Positions 8,764 to 17,343 are shown, counted from the stretch's first letter. The stretch is 64,000 nucleotides of DNA from Rhodobacterales bacterium (GCA_014763715.1 JACXUV010000004.1:62001-126000); one strand, 5' to 3'. Numbers and translations: made by a program. The notes: a model not told the origin generated them from the sequence alone.

Positions 8764-9405
8764 ATGAGATATTCCAACCTGCTCCTGCCCGCCCTGTTAC
8801 CAGCCCTGTTTCTGGCCTCCGCCTGTGCCAGCAATCCCGAACCTGCCGCAGAGGAAAACCCGGCCGCCTCGCAAGGCGTGGTCAAGAACACTGAAGAGGC
8901 TGCTGGCACCGCCTACACGCAGACGAAAGACGGCCTGCCGGACGCTGCCATGTCGCCGCTGGAGGACCTGAACCTCAAACGCGACCCGATTCCCCCGGTC
9001 CTGGAGGCCATCAAGAACCCCTACGAGCTGCCGGAAGGCACCGGCTGCGCCAGCATCGCCCTGATGGTGACCGAGCTGGACGCCGCCCTCGGCCCGGACT
9101 GGGATACCGAAGACCCGGACGAGCGGCTGCGCACCGAGAAACTGGCCGACGAAGCCTCAGACGCCGCGCTCGACACGATTTCGTCCACGGCCAGCAGCCT
9201 GATTCCCTTCCGCAGCCTCGTGCGCCGCGCGTCCGGCGCCTATGCCTATCAGAAGAAATACAACCTGGCCTACAAGATCGGGGCCCAACGCCGCGCCTTC
9301 CTGAAGGGCGTGGGCCAGGCCATGGACTGCCCCTATCCGGCCCGGCCTCACCCGGTAGAGTCCGAGCCTGACAAGGCCGTCTTCAAGGGCGACACACCCG
9401 ACTAA
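8764..9405 (+). CDS. Hypothetical lipoprotein
   Basis: The function is unknown. The 213-residue product begins with a lipoprotein signal peptide whose lipobox is LASAC, with the lipidated cysteine at residue 21, so it should be anchored in the outer or inner membrane facing the periplasm. A low-complexity Glu/Ala/Pro stretch follows, then a folded region with two more cysteines in EGTGCASIAL and QAMDCPYPAR. A basic, helical RSLVRRASGAYAYQKKYN segment suggests contacts with other molecules. It stands between tRNA-Lys and the convergent tgt gene, with 13 bases to the tgt stop. I know no family for it. Confidence 0.8.
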   Translation: MRYSNLLLPALLPALFLASACASNPEPAAEENPAASQGVVKNTEEAAGTAYTQTKDGLPDAAMSPLEDLNLKRDPIPPVLEAIKNPYELPEGTGCASIALMVTELDAALGPDWDTEDPDERLRTEKLADEASDAALDTISSTASSLIPFRSLVRRASGAYAYQKKYNLAYKIGAQRRAFLKGVGQAMDCPYPARPHPVESEPDKAVFKGDTPD

Positions 9406-9418
9406 ACAGCGGGGCGGC

Positions 9419-10570
9419 TCAGCCGGCCTCGCCTTCGGCCGCCCGCGGCTTTGACTTGGTGGAGGCCCACGCCGTCTGCAGGCGTGCCCGCAACGCTTCG
9501 AACCGCCCCTCGGCGATGGACGCGCGGATCTCCTGCATCAGGGCCTGGAAGAAGGCCGTGTTGTGCCAGCTCAGCAGCATCGGCCCCAGATACTCCCCGG
9601 CCCGGAACAGGTGGTGGTAATAGGCTTTCGGATAATCGCGGCTGGCCGGGCAATCGACGGCTTCGTCCAGCGGCGAGAGATCCTCGGCGAATTTCGCATT
9701 CTTGACGTTCACCGGTCCCGCCCAGGTCCAGGCCTGCCCATGGCGGCCGGAGCGCGTCGGCAGCACGCAGTCGAACATGTCGATGCCGCGCGCCACGCTC
9801 TCCACCAGGTCGATCGGCTTGCCGACGCCCATCACATAACGCGGCAGCCCGTCCGGAAGGTGCGGCACGGTCATGTCGATGGTCGCACACATCTGCTCAT
9901 GCCCTTCGCCGACAGCGAGGCCACCCAGAGCGATCCCGCCAAAGCCCTGAGACACGACACCCTTCGCAGAACGCTCCCGAAGATCCTCGAAGTTCGATCC
10001 CTGAATGATCCCGAACAGCGTCTGCCCGTCCCGCTCACCGAACGCATCGAGGCTCCGTTCGCCCCAGCGCAGCGACAGCTCAAGGCTCTCTTCGGCCTCC
10101 TCATGCGTACACGGAAAGTTCGTGCACTCATCCAGCTGCATGGAAATATCGGCGTCCAGCAGGTCGGCCTGAATCTCGATGCTCCGCGCCGGGTCCAGCC
10201 GGTGGGTCGAGCCGTCAATATGACTCTGGAACGTCACGCCATCGGCGTCCATCTTGCGCAGCTGCGCAAGGCTCCACACCTGGAAGCCCCCGCTGTCGGT
10301 CAACATCGGCCCGTCCCAGTGGGCGAATTTGTGCAGGCCACCGAGGCGGTTCACCCGCTCGGCACCGGGGCGCAGCATCAGGTGATAGGTGTTGCCGAGG
10401 ATGATGTCCGCCCCGGCGCCCTTCACCTGATCCATGTAGAGCGCCTTCACCGTGCCCGCCGTACCGACAGGCATGAAGGCCGGCGTGCGGATGTCGCCGC
10501 GCGGTGTTTTCAGCACGCCGGTGCGCGCCTTGCCCTCGCGGGCCTGAATTTCAAAAGGAAATGTCGCCAT
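9419..10570 (-). CDS. tgt: tRNA-guanine(34) transglycosylase (queuine tRNA-ribosyltransferase)
   Basis: TGT swaps guanine 34 for preQ1 in the anticodon of tRNA-Asp, -Asn, -His and -Tyr, an early step of queuosine formation. The 383-residue protein has the normal length. It keeps Asp92 in TDSGGFQV, the substrate-recognition LDECT (residues 146-150), GGLAVGE, and the nucleophile Asp267 in [15 protein letters not shown]. The zinc site is odd. The family motif C-x-C-x2-C is here V305-D-C307-P-A-S310, so only one of three cysteines is left, with the fourth ligand His336 (SWHN) retained. The catalytic core argues for an active enzyme; the zinc site may be altered or lost. It is convergent with the lipoprotein gene. 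Confidence 0.93.
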   Translation of the reverse strand: MATFPFEIQAREGKARTGVLKTPRGDIRTPAFMPVGTAGTVKALYMDQVKGAGADIILGNTYHLMLRPGAERVNRLGGLHKFAHWDGPMLTDSGGFQVWSLAQLRKMDADGVTFQSHIDGSTHRLDPARSIEIQADLLDADISMQLDECTNFPCTHEEAEESLELSLRWGERSLDAFGERDGQTLFGIIQGSNFEDLRERSAKGVVSQGFGGIALGGLAVGEGHEQMCATIDMTVPHLPDGLPRYVMGVGKPIDLVESVARGIDMFDCVLPTRSGRHGQAWTWAGPVNVKNAKFAEDLSPLDEAVDCPASRDYPKAYYHHLFRAGEYLGPMLLSWHNTAFFQALMQEIRASIAEGRFEALRARLQTAWASTKSKPRAAEGEAG

Positions 10571-10624
10571 GGGCGCGCATATAGGCGAGCTTTACCGCGC
10601 GGCAAAGCCCGCCTCACACGTCCC

Positions 10625-12055
10625 TCAGGCCACCGTGGCGTTGCGGCGGATGTTCATCGTCTTCGGCTGACAGAATTCCAGCAGGCCATGCTCGCCGCCT
10701 TCCCCGCCAATACCGGACTGTTTCGCCCCGCCGAACACGGCATGCGGCGACAGGTGCTGGGTCTCGTTGATCCACACTGTTCCGGTCTGCAGCTGGTCGG
10801 CAATCTCCTGCGCCTTGGCGATGTCCGCACTCCAGACAGAGGCGCCGAGGCCATAGATCGTGTCGTTTGCGCGGTTCACCACCTCGTCCACATTCTCGAA
10901 CGACATCAGCGGCAGGACCGGCCCGAACTGTTCCTCCTGAACGATGCGGGCATCTTCCGGCGGATTGTCCAGAATGGTGACCGGCACGAAATAACCCGGC
11001 GCATCGGAGGCTTCCCCGCCCAGCAGGAACTTGTAGCCCTTGTCCTTGGAATCCTGGATCAGGTCCAGCACGCGCTGGTACTGCGCCTTGTTCTGGATCG
11101 GCCCAATCTGCGTGCCCTGCTGCGAACCGTCGCCGACCTTCACGGTCTTGGCATAGTCCACCAGCGCGGCCTTCAGCGGCTCGTAAATATCCTTGTGCAC
11201 ATACATGCGCTTGGTTGCGATACAGATCTGCCCGGTATTCTGAAACGCCGCCCAGAACAGCTGTTGCGCCACCGCCTCGACATTCACGTCCGGCATCACG
11301 ATGGCCGCGTCATTGCCGCCAAGCTCCAGCGTCACCTTCTTCAGGTCTTTCGAGGCCCCTTCCATCACCTTGCGGCCCGTCTGGGTCGATCCGGTGAAGC
11401 TGATCTTGTCGATGCCGGAATGCCCGGTCAGCCAGGGGCCGAGACGGTCATCGCCTGACACAACATTCAGCACGCCGGGTGGCAGCAGGTCGCGGATCAG
11501 TTCGCCAATGCGCAGGGTCGTCAGCGGCGTGGTCGGCGCAGGCTTCAGCACGATCGTGTTCCCGGCCAGCAAGGCGGGCGCCAGCTTGAACGCTGCCAGG
11601 ATGACGGGGAAGTTCCACGGCACGATGGCCGCCACGACACCGATCGGCTCGTAACGGGTCACGGTGTAGCGCTCGTCATCGTCCTGCGAGACGACTTCCG
11701 GAATGTCCAGCTTGGCGGTTTCGGCGAACCAGTGCGCCCCGCCCAGCACATCGCCCATGGCCTGCTCGAACGGCTTGCCCTGTTCACGTGTCAGCAGGCG
11801 GGCCAGTTCCTCCCCATGCTGCGCAATCGTGCCGGCAATGGCCAGCATGATTTCCTTGCGCTTTGCTATCGGCGTCTTGCGCCAGGCCGGCAGCGCCGCG
11901 CGGGCGGCCGCGACAGCCTCGTCCAGCTCCTCCCGCGTGCAATTCGGCGCATTGGCGAAAACCTCCGCCGTCGCCGGGTTCTCGACACCGAACGTCTCGG
12001 TGCCGGTGACGGCTTTGCCGTTGATGGTCATGGTGAATTTCATGTCGGCGCTCAT
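10625..12055 (-). CDS. Aldehyde dehydrogenase family protein (succinate-semialdehyde dehydrogenase-like)
   Basis: An NAD(P)-dependent aldehyde dehydrogenase of about 476 residues, cytoplasmic. The catalytic cysteine lies in FQNTGQICIATKR and the general-base glutamate in LELGGNDAAIVM. The cofactor-binding VPWNFPV and FTGSTQTGRKV segments and the C-terminal FGGAKQSGIGGEGG are all present. I chose the ATG at 12055 because a GAGG sequence precedes it; ATGs at 12070 and 12043 are possible. Aldehyde-dehydrogenase substrates are hard to call from sequence, so the semialdehyde assignment is only a guess from overall resemblance. No partner gene adjoins it. Confidence 0.88.
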   Translation of the reverse strand: MSADMKFTMTINGKAVTGTETFGVENPATAEVFANAPNCTREELDEAVAAARAALPAWRKTPIAKRKEIMLAIAGTIAQHGEELARLLTREQGKPFEQAMGDVLGGAHWFAETAKLDIPEVVSQDDDERYTVTRYEPIGVVAAIVPWNFPVILAAFKLAPALLAGNTIVLKPAPTTPLTTLRIGELIRDLLPPGVLNVVSGDDRLGPWLTGHSGIDKISFTGSTQTGRKVMEGASKDLKKVTLELGGNDAAIVMPDVNVEAVAQQLFWAAFQNTGQICIATKRMYVHKDIYEPLKAALVDYAKTVKVGDGSQQGTQIGPIQNKAQYQRVLDLIQDSKDKGYKFLLGGEASDAPGYFVPVTILDNPPEDARIVQEEQFGPVLPLMSFENVDEVVNRANDTIYGLGASVWSADIAKAQEIADQLQTGTVWINETQHLSPHAVFGGAKQSGIGGEGGEHGLLEFCQPKTMNIRRNATVA

Positions 12056-12223
12056 GGCACGGGTCCTCATTTATGTTTTTTGCGTTTCCTCGGTGTGAAG
12101 CCTAACAGAAACAGGGCCATGAAACAGCGTGAAATCGGCGCCACATTGGCCTCTCGCTGCGTCAACTGTGCCGCAAGTCATGCCGGGTAAGGACAACCGG
12201 AGACCAATCCCACACTTCCCCCC

Positions 12224-12327
12224 GTGTCATCCCGGAAAGCTTGCAAGGCTTATCCGGGACCCAGCCCTGTAATGGTACCGCTGCATCTGGGTCCCGGATA
12301 TTTGCTGCGCAAATTCCGGGATGACAC
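12224..12327. repeat. Intergenic nested palindromic repeat (Y-shaped)
   Basis: Two perfect nested inverted repeats occupy the gene-poor stretch between the aldehyde dehydrogenase and the next gene. The outer 14-base arms (GTGTCATCCCGGAA at 12224-12237 and its complement at 12314-12327) and the inner 14-base arms (TATCCGGGACCCAG at 12251-12264 and its complement at 12287-12300) both match without error. Short self-complementary hairpins (for example TTTGCTGCGCAAA at 12301-12313) sit between them, so the folded form is a branched cloverleaf. The GTCATCCCGG core resembles the dispersed palindromic elements seen in many alphaproteobacterial intergenic regions. Positions 12071-12223 and 12328-12380 show nothing else recognisable. 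Confidence 0.8.
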
Positions 12328-12380
12328 GCGGGAGGTGGGCTCTATCCAACCGGACAGGTTGAGGTCTCATCCTCCGGGCC

Positions 12381-12749
12381 ATGCATCCGCAGCTCCGCAT
12401 CTACTTTGACTTTGTCTGGCCGCTCTTCTGGCCATGGCTGGTCTGGAACCTGCTCCGTGTCGCCCGCTGGCACACGGAGACAGGACGCGATGCGCTGATG
12501 GCGGTGGACAGGTTCGGCAACATCCGTTTCGTCCGGATGTCAGACCCGCCGCCGCCCGATGATCTCTACACTTATGAAGCGCCGCGTATCCCGCGATGGG
12601 AACGTCCTGCTGTCTGCAGCGACGCTCTCGACGCCGTGCGCGTGATGTCCGCGCTAGTCCGCCATGATCCGCCGAAGTCCGGCATAGTCATGCTTAGTCA
12701 TGACATAGTCCGGCTTGGTCATGCCCTGAACGTGCGGGGTCCGCCCTAG
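12381..12749 (+). CDS. Hypothetical protein
   Basis: No family is recognised. The possible 122-residue product starts with an aromatic, tryptophan-rich hydrophobic stretch (YFDFVWPLFWPWLVWNLL, residues 8-25) that could be a membrane helix. A polar region with a PPPPDD segment follows. There is no clear ribosome site before the ATG. The 3' part contains an imperfect 18-base direct repeat (AGTCCGGC..., copies at 12676 and 12707, 31 bases apart and so out of phase with the codons), which argues against selection on the C-terminal residues. It may be a real small membrane protein or a decayed gene. Confidence 0.4.
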   Translation: MHPQLRIYFDFVWPLFWPWLVWNLLRVARWHTETGRDALMAVDRFGNIRFVRMSDPPPPDDLYTYEAPRIPRWERPAVCSDALDAVRVMSALVRHDPPKSGIVMLSHDIVRLGHALNVRGPP

Positions 12750-12824
12750 CTCGTCCTCCAGTCCGAATTCAGCTTCCTGCACCGGACGGCAACCGCCGCG
12801 CCGGGCAAACGTGCTGGCATGAAC

Positions 12825-13829
12825 CTAGGCTTCGACCGAATAGACCTTCCGTGCCGTTCCCGCGAACATCGCCGCCTTCGCGTCTTCCGGATAAGGCGCG
12901 GCAATCTTCTTCATCGCATTCCAGTAAACGACATAGTTCAGCGACCAGCGGTCAACCGGGAAATTGCTCTCGAACATGCAGCGCTCCGGCCCGAAACAGC
13001 TGATCATGTGCTCATACCAGCGCCCATGTTGCTCCACGACCTCATCCGATGACGGAGGAACATCCCGTTTGTCCCAGCCGAAGCCATTGTCCGGCATCGC
13101 CAGCCCGCCGATCTTGGCATGGACATTCGGACATTCGGCAATCGCCGCCATGTCGTCCTTCCAGGCCGCAAAGATCTCGTCGCGCTTGCCTTCATAAGGG
13201 CCAATCCCGATCGGCGTACCGAAATGGTCGAGGATCATCACCGTATCCGGGCAGGCTTTGGCGAGGTCCAGATAGTCCCGATTCTGGTGATGATAGTGCC
13301 AGGTGTCATAGGTCAGGCCCCGCTCGCCCAGATGCTGAACGCCCCGGCGGAAGTCAGGATCCGCATAAAGACGCGGCGGCGCGTGCCCCGGAATGCGAAG
13401 CGTCGCGCCACTATTGTCGCGGGACCCGGCATGGCGGATGCCCCGGAACAAACCCTCCGACGCCTCCACATGCGCATCCAGAACCTCATCCAGCTGCACC
13501 ACCGGCAACCGAAGATCCGCATGCGCCACAAGCGCCGCAATATAAGGCCCGCCCTTCGCCTTCATCGCAGCGGCGGATTCCGTCACGAACACCGTCTCAC
13601 CCACAGGCTTCAGATGATCCGGCCCATCTTTCCGGTAGGCCGCGCCACATTCCATGAAGACAGTCTGGACGACATTGTGGCCGCTCGTCAGATCCGCCAG
13701 CAGGTCCGGCACCTGGTAGCCCATCTCCTCGCTCGGCCAGAGATGATGGTGCGGATCGACGATCTCGCGCTCCGGCTCAAGGACATCTTCCCTGACCTGC
13801 CAAACCCAGTCCGTATTGTTGAATACCAT
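12825..13829 (-). CDS. Amidohydrolase family protein (metal-dependent TIM-barrel hydrolase)
   Basis: A 334-residue member of the amidohydrolase-2 (lactonase/decarboxylase-like) family, probably cytoplasmic. The first metal-binding motif is VDPHHHLW near residue 24. Further conserved stretches are the GIRHAGSRD region, MILDHFGTP, the ANVHAKIGG-like strand (CPNVHAKIGGL) and a final CMFESNFPVD, which carries the last metal or base residue. These fit enzymes acting on lactones or aromatic acids, but the substrate is not evident. The ATG at 13829 gives the natural N-terminus MVFNNTDW; the frame extends upstream but only through non-conserved sequence. The mipZ terminator lies just upstream on the same strand. 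Confidence 0.87.
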   Translation of the reverse strand: MVFNNTDWVWQVREDVLEPEREIVDPHHHLWPSEEMGYQVPDLLADLTSGHNVVQTVFMECGAAYRKDGPDHLKPVGETVFVTESAAAMKAKGGPYIAALVAHADLRLPVVQLDEVLDAHVEASEGLFRGIRHAGSRDNSGATLRIPGHAPPRLYADPDFRRGVQHLGERGLTYDTWHYHHQNRDYLDLAKACPDTVMILDHFGTPIGIGPYEGKRDEIFAAWKDDMAAIAECPNVHAKIGGLAMPDNGFGWDKRDVPPSSDEVVEQHGRWYEHMISCFGPERCMFESNFPVDRWSLNYVVYWNAMKKIAAPYPEDAKAAMFAGTARKVYSVEA

Positions 13830-13870
13830 GCGCCTGCCTCCCTTGTTCTTTTGAGAGGCAGAGTGACGCC

Positions 13871-13903
13871 GAAAAACAAAGAAGGCCAGCACCGGGCTGG
13901 CCT
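13871..13903 (-). terminator. Intrinsic terminator after mipZ
   Basis: Read on the minus strand, an eight-base stem (AGGCCAGC and GCTGGCCT, loop CCGGT) is followed by TCTTTGTTTTT. It lies 24 bases past the mipZ stop and before the amidohydrolase start, so it separates the two minus-strand genes. Confidence 0.82.
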
Positions 13904-13927
13904 CACCTCGCGTCAGCTTTCACTGGA

Positions 13928-14812
13928 TCAGAACGTGATTTCCGCGCCGGTCAGTTCCGGCAGCTGCAGGATGATGATCAGGTCGCGCATTTCCTGACGG
14001 GCCGCGACATGGCTCATCGTGAAGGAAACGTTCGAGCCCTTCTCAGTCAGGTCCAGCAGCGTCAGGCCGGCCGGGAACAATTCGCGATAGATCACCCGCT
14101 CGGACAGGCCCGGCGCAAGGCGGAAGCCGATCCGCTTGGACAGATTGTCCAGCGCCTCGCCAACGCGCTCCTTGTTCCGCGCCGCCAGCGGCGACATGCG
14201 GTTGCGCATCACGATCCAGTCGATCGGACGGCGCGAAGTCTGTGCCTTTTTCTTCCGGCAGGACCAGACCATTTCGGAATAGAAGCTCGGCCGGATCACT
14301 TCCAGTGTCTGCGGGTTCACATCGCCCAGCAGGTCAAAGTCCACGAAGCTGTCATTCAGCGGCGTGATCAGCGTATCCGCCTGCATATGCGCCAGCCGGG
14401 ACAGGAACGTGTCACCGCCGGGCGAGTCGATGATGATAAAGTCGCAAGTTTTCTTCAGCCGCTGCAGGCTGGAGACGAGACGATGCGTTTCTTCCGCTTC
14501 GGCCTTGTCGAGATCGCGCTCGGTGGACGCATCCACCCGCACGATTTCCGGCATAGGCAGGCGCGCACCGGTCGACTGCATCCAGCGCAGGCGGTTTTCG
14601 AGGTAACGGGTCAGCGACCGCTGACGCACATCCAGATCGATCACACCGACCGACTTGCCCATGCGCATGAGCGAGACGGTCAGGTGCATGGAAACGGTCG
14701 ACTTGCCGGCCCCACCCTTCTCGTTCCCGACGACGATGACGCGGGCATCCTTCTGGGGGACCGACAGGTCCGGGCCACCCACAAGAGCGGTAGGCGCGAA
14801 TCCATCAGGCAT
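13928..14812 (-). CDS. mipZ: Division-site regulator MipZ (ParA/MinD-family ATPase)
   Basis: MipZ forms a bipolar gradient from ParB-parS complexes and keeps FtsZ rings away from the poles, a system known from Caulobacter and relatives. The 294-residue product begins with VIVVGNEKGGAGKSTV, a deviant Walker A (residues 32-39) with the extra lysine that allows dimer-sandwich ATP binding. IDLDVRQRSLTRYLENR and DFIIIDSPGGDTFLSR, which closely follow the Caulobacter protein, come next. The C-terminal half (RPIDWIVMRNRMSPLAARN) is also MipZ-specific rather than ParA-like. The ATG at 14812 has GGAG nine bases upstream; a TTG at 14833 would add seven residues. It lies downstream of an unknown gene on the same strand. 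Confidence 0.93.
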   Translation of the reverse strand: MPDGFAPTALVGGPDLSVPQKDARVIVVGNEKGGAGKSTVSMHLTVSLMRMGKSVGVIDLDVRQRSLTRYLENRLRWMQSTGARLPMPEIVRVDASTERDLDKAEAEETHRLVSSLQRLKKTCDFIIIDSPGGDTFLSRLAHMQADTLITPLNDSFVDFDLLGDVNPQTLEVIRPSFYSEMVWSCRKKKAQTSRRPIDWIVMRNRMSPLAARNKERVGEALDNLSKRIGFRLAPGLSERVIYRELFPAGLTLLDLTEKGSNVSFTMSHVAARQEMRDLIIILQLPELTGAEITF

Positions 14813-14866
14813 GTCAGAAAGCTCCAAGTTCAATCAGTCGGGTTTGAATCAGTTGTATTATACGGG

Positions 14867-15322
14867 TCAGGCGACGCGCGGCATATCCTGCGAAACATTC
14901 CAGGCCGGACGGCTGCCGGGCAGATCGTCGAACAGGTCTTCATCTTCAGCCAGGAGGCCGAACTGTGCCGGCATCGGCTCACCGTCGAAGAGCAGGTCGT
15001 CGGACATGATCGGGCCGAAGGCAGCTTCGGACGGAAGCTCCTCGGTCTGCGGGGCATGCATGGCGATCTGCGTCAGCAGGGAGCGCAGGCCAGACAGGGC
15101 GCCGGAGACTCGGGCCGTTTCACGGGCATACAGCGCGGCCGATTCCGTAACCGGATTGCCGTCGCGATCGAACATCCATTCGTCGATGTCCATTTCCGGA
15201 TTGAGGTGCCGGGTGACCGGCTCCGGAGCGCCCTCGCCGGGAAGACGCGACTCGCTGGCTGACATGCGGAACGCTGCCGTCAGCACGAAGGATTTCAGGG
15301 AAGAAAGGATGCGCTGTGTCAT
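14867..15322 (-). CDS. Hypothetical protein upstream of mipZ
   Basis: I do not recognise this 151-residue protein. It has no signal peptide or membrane helix. It is acidic overall, with an Asp/Glu-rich C-terminal third (EDEDLFDDLPGS). A likely amphipathic helix lies around residues 65-90 (ARETARVSGALSGLRSLLTQ). It reads in the same direction as mipZ and ends 54 bases before the mipZ start, so the two may be cotranscribed, which suggests a cell-cycle or envelope role by association only. Upstream it diverges from panC across about 60 bases that contain a CtrA-like box. Confidence 0.72.
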   Translation of the reverse strand: MTQRILSSLKSFVLTAAFRMSASESRLPGEGAPEPVTRHLNPEMDIDEWMFDRDGNPVTESAALYARETARVSGALSGLRSLLTQIAMHAPQTEELPSEAAFGPIMSDDLLFDGEPMPAQFGLLAEDEDLFDDLPGSRPAWNVSQDMPRVA

Positions 15323-15346
15323 GACTTCAAAATTCCTCCGAACAGG

Positions 15347-15362
15347 TTAACAACGCGTTTAC
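15347..15362. promoter_or_regulatory. CtrA-like box between the mipZ operon and panC
   Basis: The sequence TTAA-CAACGCG-TTTAC matches the Caulobacter CtrA consensus TTAA-N7-TTAAC at eight of nine fixed bases. It sits 25-40 bases before the start of the mipZ-side operon. The match is by eye and short AT-rich matches arise by chance, so this is a hypothesis. Confidence 0.35.
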
Positions 15363-15383
15363 ACAATCGGTAACCGGGACGAA

Positions 15384-16268
15384 TTGAAAGTGAATTCGAA
15401 GACAGGCGGCCTTACCCCCGCAGTACGTACCAGAAGCGAGTTGCTACAACAGGTTACGGCCTGGAAGCAGGCAGGCGAACGAGTGGGTTTCGTGCCCACA
15501 ATGGGTGCACTTCACGGGGGACATCTCTCCCTCATTGAAAAGGCAAAAGAAAAAGCGACACGAATCGTCGCGAGCATTTTCGTGAACCCGACTCAGTTCG
15601 CGCCGGGCGAGGATTTCGACACTTACCCGAGAGACGAAGAGGCCGATCTTGCAAAGCTCGCCTCCGTCGGTTGCGATCTCGCATACCTGCCGACCGTCGG
15701 CGAAATGTACCCCGAGGGATCGGTGACGAATGTGCGAGTCGAGGAGATGTCCGACCTGCTGGATGGAATCTACCGACCGCATTTCTTCTATGGCGTCACC
15801 ACGGTCGTCGCCCGCCTGTTCCTGCATGTTCAGCCGGATGTGGCCGTGTTTGGCGAGAAGGATTACCAGCAGCTCCAGATCATTCGCCGCATGGTGCGGG
15901 ACCTTGGCTTTCCCATTGAAATCATTGGCGCTTCAACGGCGCGGGATGCCGATGGCCTGGCCCAGTCGTCGCGGAATCTTTACCTGAAACCAGAAGAACG
16001 CCGGAATGCCGGTGCCATGCAGGCAGCTCTTCACCGGGCCTCGATCCGGCTCGTCACCGGCGAATCGCCCGCCGCCGCCCTGGAGGAAGCCCGCACGCTT
16101 CTGGCCCGGTCCGGGTTCGGGAAGATCGACTATGTCTCCCTGGTCGATCCGGACACGCTTCAGGACCTGCCAGACACACCCCTGCCCACCGGCACAGTCG
16201 CCCGGCTGCTCGGCGCCGCCTGGATGGGGCGCACGCGCTTGATCGACAATATCAGTGTGACGCGGTGA
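15384..16268 (+). CDS. panC: Pantothenate synthetase
   Basis: PanC joins pantoate and beta-alanine with ATP to give pantothenate, the precursor of coenzyme A. The 294-residue protein shows the nucleotidyltransferase signatures VGFVPTMGALHGGHLSLI (HIGH-like), SIFVNPTQFAPGEDFDTYPR, FGEKDYQQLQIIRRMV and SSRNLYL. No ATG exists before the conserved core. Translation must start at TTG (15384), GTG (15390) or another rare codon, and no strong ribosome site decides between them. The gene diverges from the mipZ operon. Its last 17 bases overlap the end of convergent hisC. Confidence 0.94.
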   Translation: MKVNSKTGGLTPAVRTRSELLQQVTAWKQAGERVGFVPTMGALHGGHLSLIEKAKEKATRIVASIFVNPTQFAPGEDFDTYPRDEEADLAKLASVGCDLAYLPTVGEMYPEGSVTNVRVEEMSDLLDGIYRPHFFYGVTTVVARLFLHVQPDVAVFGEKDYQQLQIIRRMVRDLGFPIEIIGASTARDADGLAQSSRNLYLKPEERRNAGAMQAALHRASIRLVTGESPAAALEEARTLLARSGFGKIDYVSLVDPDTLQDLPDTPLPTGTVARLLGAAWMGRTRLIDNISVTR

Positions 16269-17343
16269 AGGTTTCGAGTAGGCCGAGGACCGTTTCATTG
16301 TCCTCGGCCGAGCCGATCGAAATCCGCAAGCGGCTCGGCAGGCCATAACCCGCGACTGCCCGGACCAGAACATTGTTCTGCTTCAGGAATTCGTTCGCGG
16401 CGGCCGCGCGCTCCGGCGTGCCAAAATCGGGAATCACGAAGTTTGCCATCGCCTCCGGCGTCGGCAAGCCCATCGCGTTCAGCCGGTCGATATAGATGGC
16501 ACGCCACTCGGTATTGTGCCGGCGGCTCATCTCGATGAACTCAATATCCCGGATGCTGGCAATGCCAGCGGCCACGGCAAAGGCATTGATGTTGAACGGC
16601 GGCCGGATGCGCTGGAACGTGGCCGCAATCTCTGCCGGGAAATAGCCCCAACCAAGACGCAGGGCGGCGAGGCCGTAGATCTTCGAGAAGGTGCGGATCA
16701 TCACCGTGTTCGGGCGCCGGTCGACGAGATCGCGGATTTGGGCCTCATAAGCCTCACCGACATATTCGGCATAGGCGCCATCAATCACGAACAGGACATG
16801 CGGCGGCAGCGCATCCTGAAGGCGCTCGAGTTCCTCCACCTGCATCATGGTTCCGGTCGGGTTGTTGGGATTGGCCAGGAACAGGATACGCGTCCGCTCC
16901 GTCACGCCACCCAAAAGCGCGTTGAAGCCTGCCGTAAAATCCGTTTCCGGCACGGTGACGGGCGTTGCGCCATGCCCCAGTGCCGACACCGCGTACATGG
17001 AGAAGGCATGTTCCGTAAACAGAATTTCGTCGCCCGGTCCGGCATAGGCCTGCGTCAGCAGGTGGATGATCTCATCCGACCCGGCGGAGACAGCCACACG
17101 GGAAACGTCCTGAATACCCTTCGCTTCGGCAATGGCCGCACGCAGGGCACCATAGTCAGGGTCCGGGTAGACGTGAACCTGCCGCGCCACATCCTGCATG
17201 GCCTCGATTGCCCTGGGGCTCGGCCCGAACGGATTTTCGTTGGACGCCAGCATGACGACGCGCCCGTCAGTACCATGCAGCTTGCCGCCCGGCACATAAG
17301 GTTTCGTCTTTTCGATGTGCGGGAGGGGGCGAATGCTGGTCAT
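16252..17343 (-). CDS. hisC: Histidinol-phosphate aminotransferase
   Basis: HisC is the PLP-dependent transaminase of histidine synthesis (imidazole-acetol phosphate to histidinol phosphate) and often also acts on aromatic amino acids. The 363-residue protein carries the start ASNENPFGPSPRAIEAM, LANPNNPTGTMM, a DGAYAEYVGE segment with the PLP-binding aspartate and tyrosine, and the Schiff-base lysine in RTFSKIYGLAALRLGWG. The C-terminal GLPSRLRISIGSAEDNE is typical. The gene is convergent with and overlaps panC. Related aromatic transaminases cannot be fully excluded, as no other his genes are near. Confidence 0.88.
   Translation of the reverse strand: MTSIRPLPHIEKTKPYVPGGKLHGTDGRVVMLASNENPFGPSPRAIEAMQDVARQVHVYPDPDYGALRAAIAEAKGIQDVSRVAVSAGSDEIIHLLTQAYAGPGDEILFTEHAFSMYAVSALGHGATPVTVPETDFTAGFNALLGGVTERTRILFLANPNNPTGTMMQVEELERLQDALPPHVLFVIDGAYAEYVGEAYEAQIRDLVDRRPNTVMIRTFSKIYGLAALRLGWGYFPAEIAATFQRIRPPFNINAFAVAAGIASIRDIEFIEMSRRHNTEWRAIYIDRLNAMGLPTPEAMANFVIPDFGTPERAAAANEFLKQNNVLVRAVAGYGLPSRLRISIGSAEDNETVLGLLETFTASH
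16281..16309 (+). terminator. Hairpin after panC, inside hisC
   Basis: A perfect ten-base stem (GGCCGAGGAC and GTCCTCGGCC, nine-base loop) starts 12 bases after the panC stop, within the last codons of convergent hisC. No T-run follows, so it may slow or protect transcripts rather than act as a classic terminator. Confidence 0.4.

Noticed and set aside
9563-11458. 631-residue plus-strand open frame
   Set aside because: It is antisense to tgt and the aldehyde dehydrogenase gene and has no recognisable motif.
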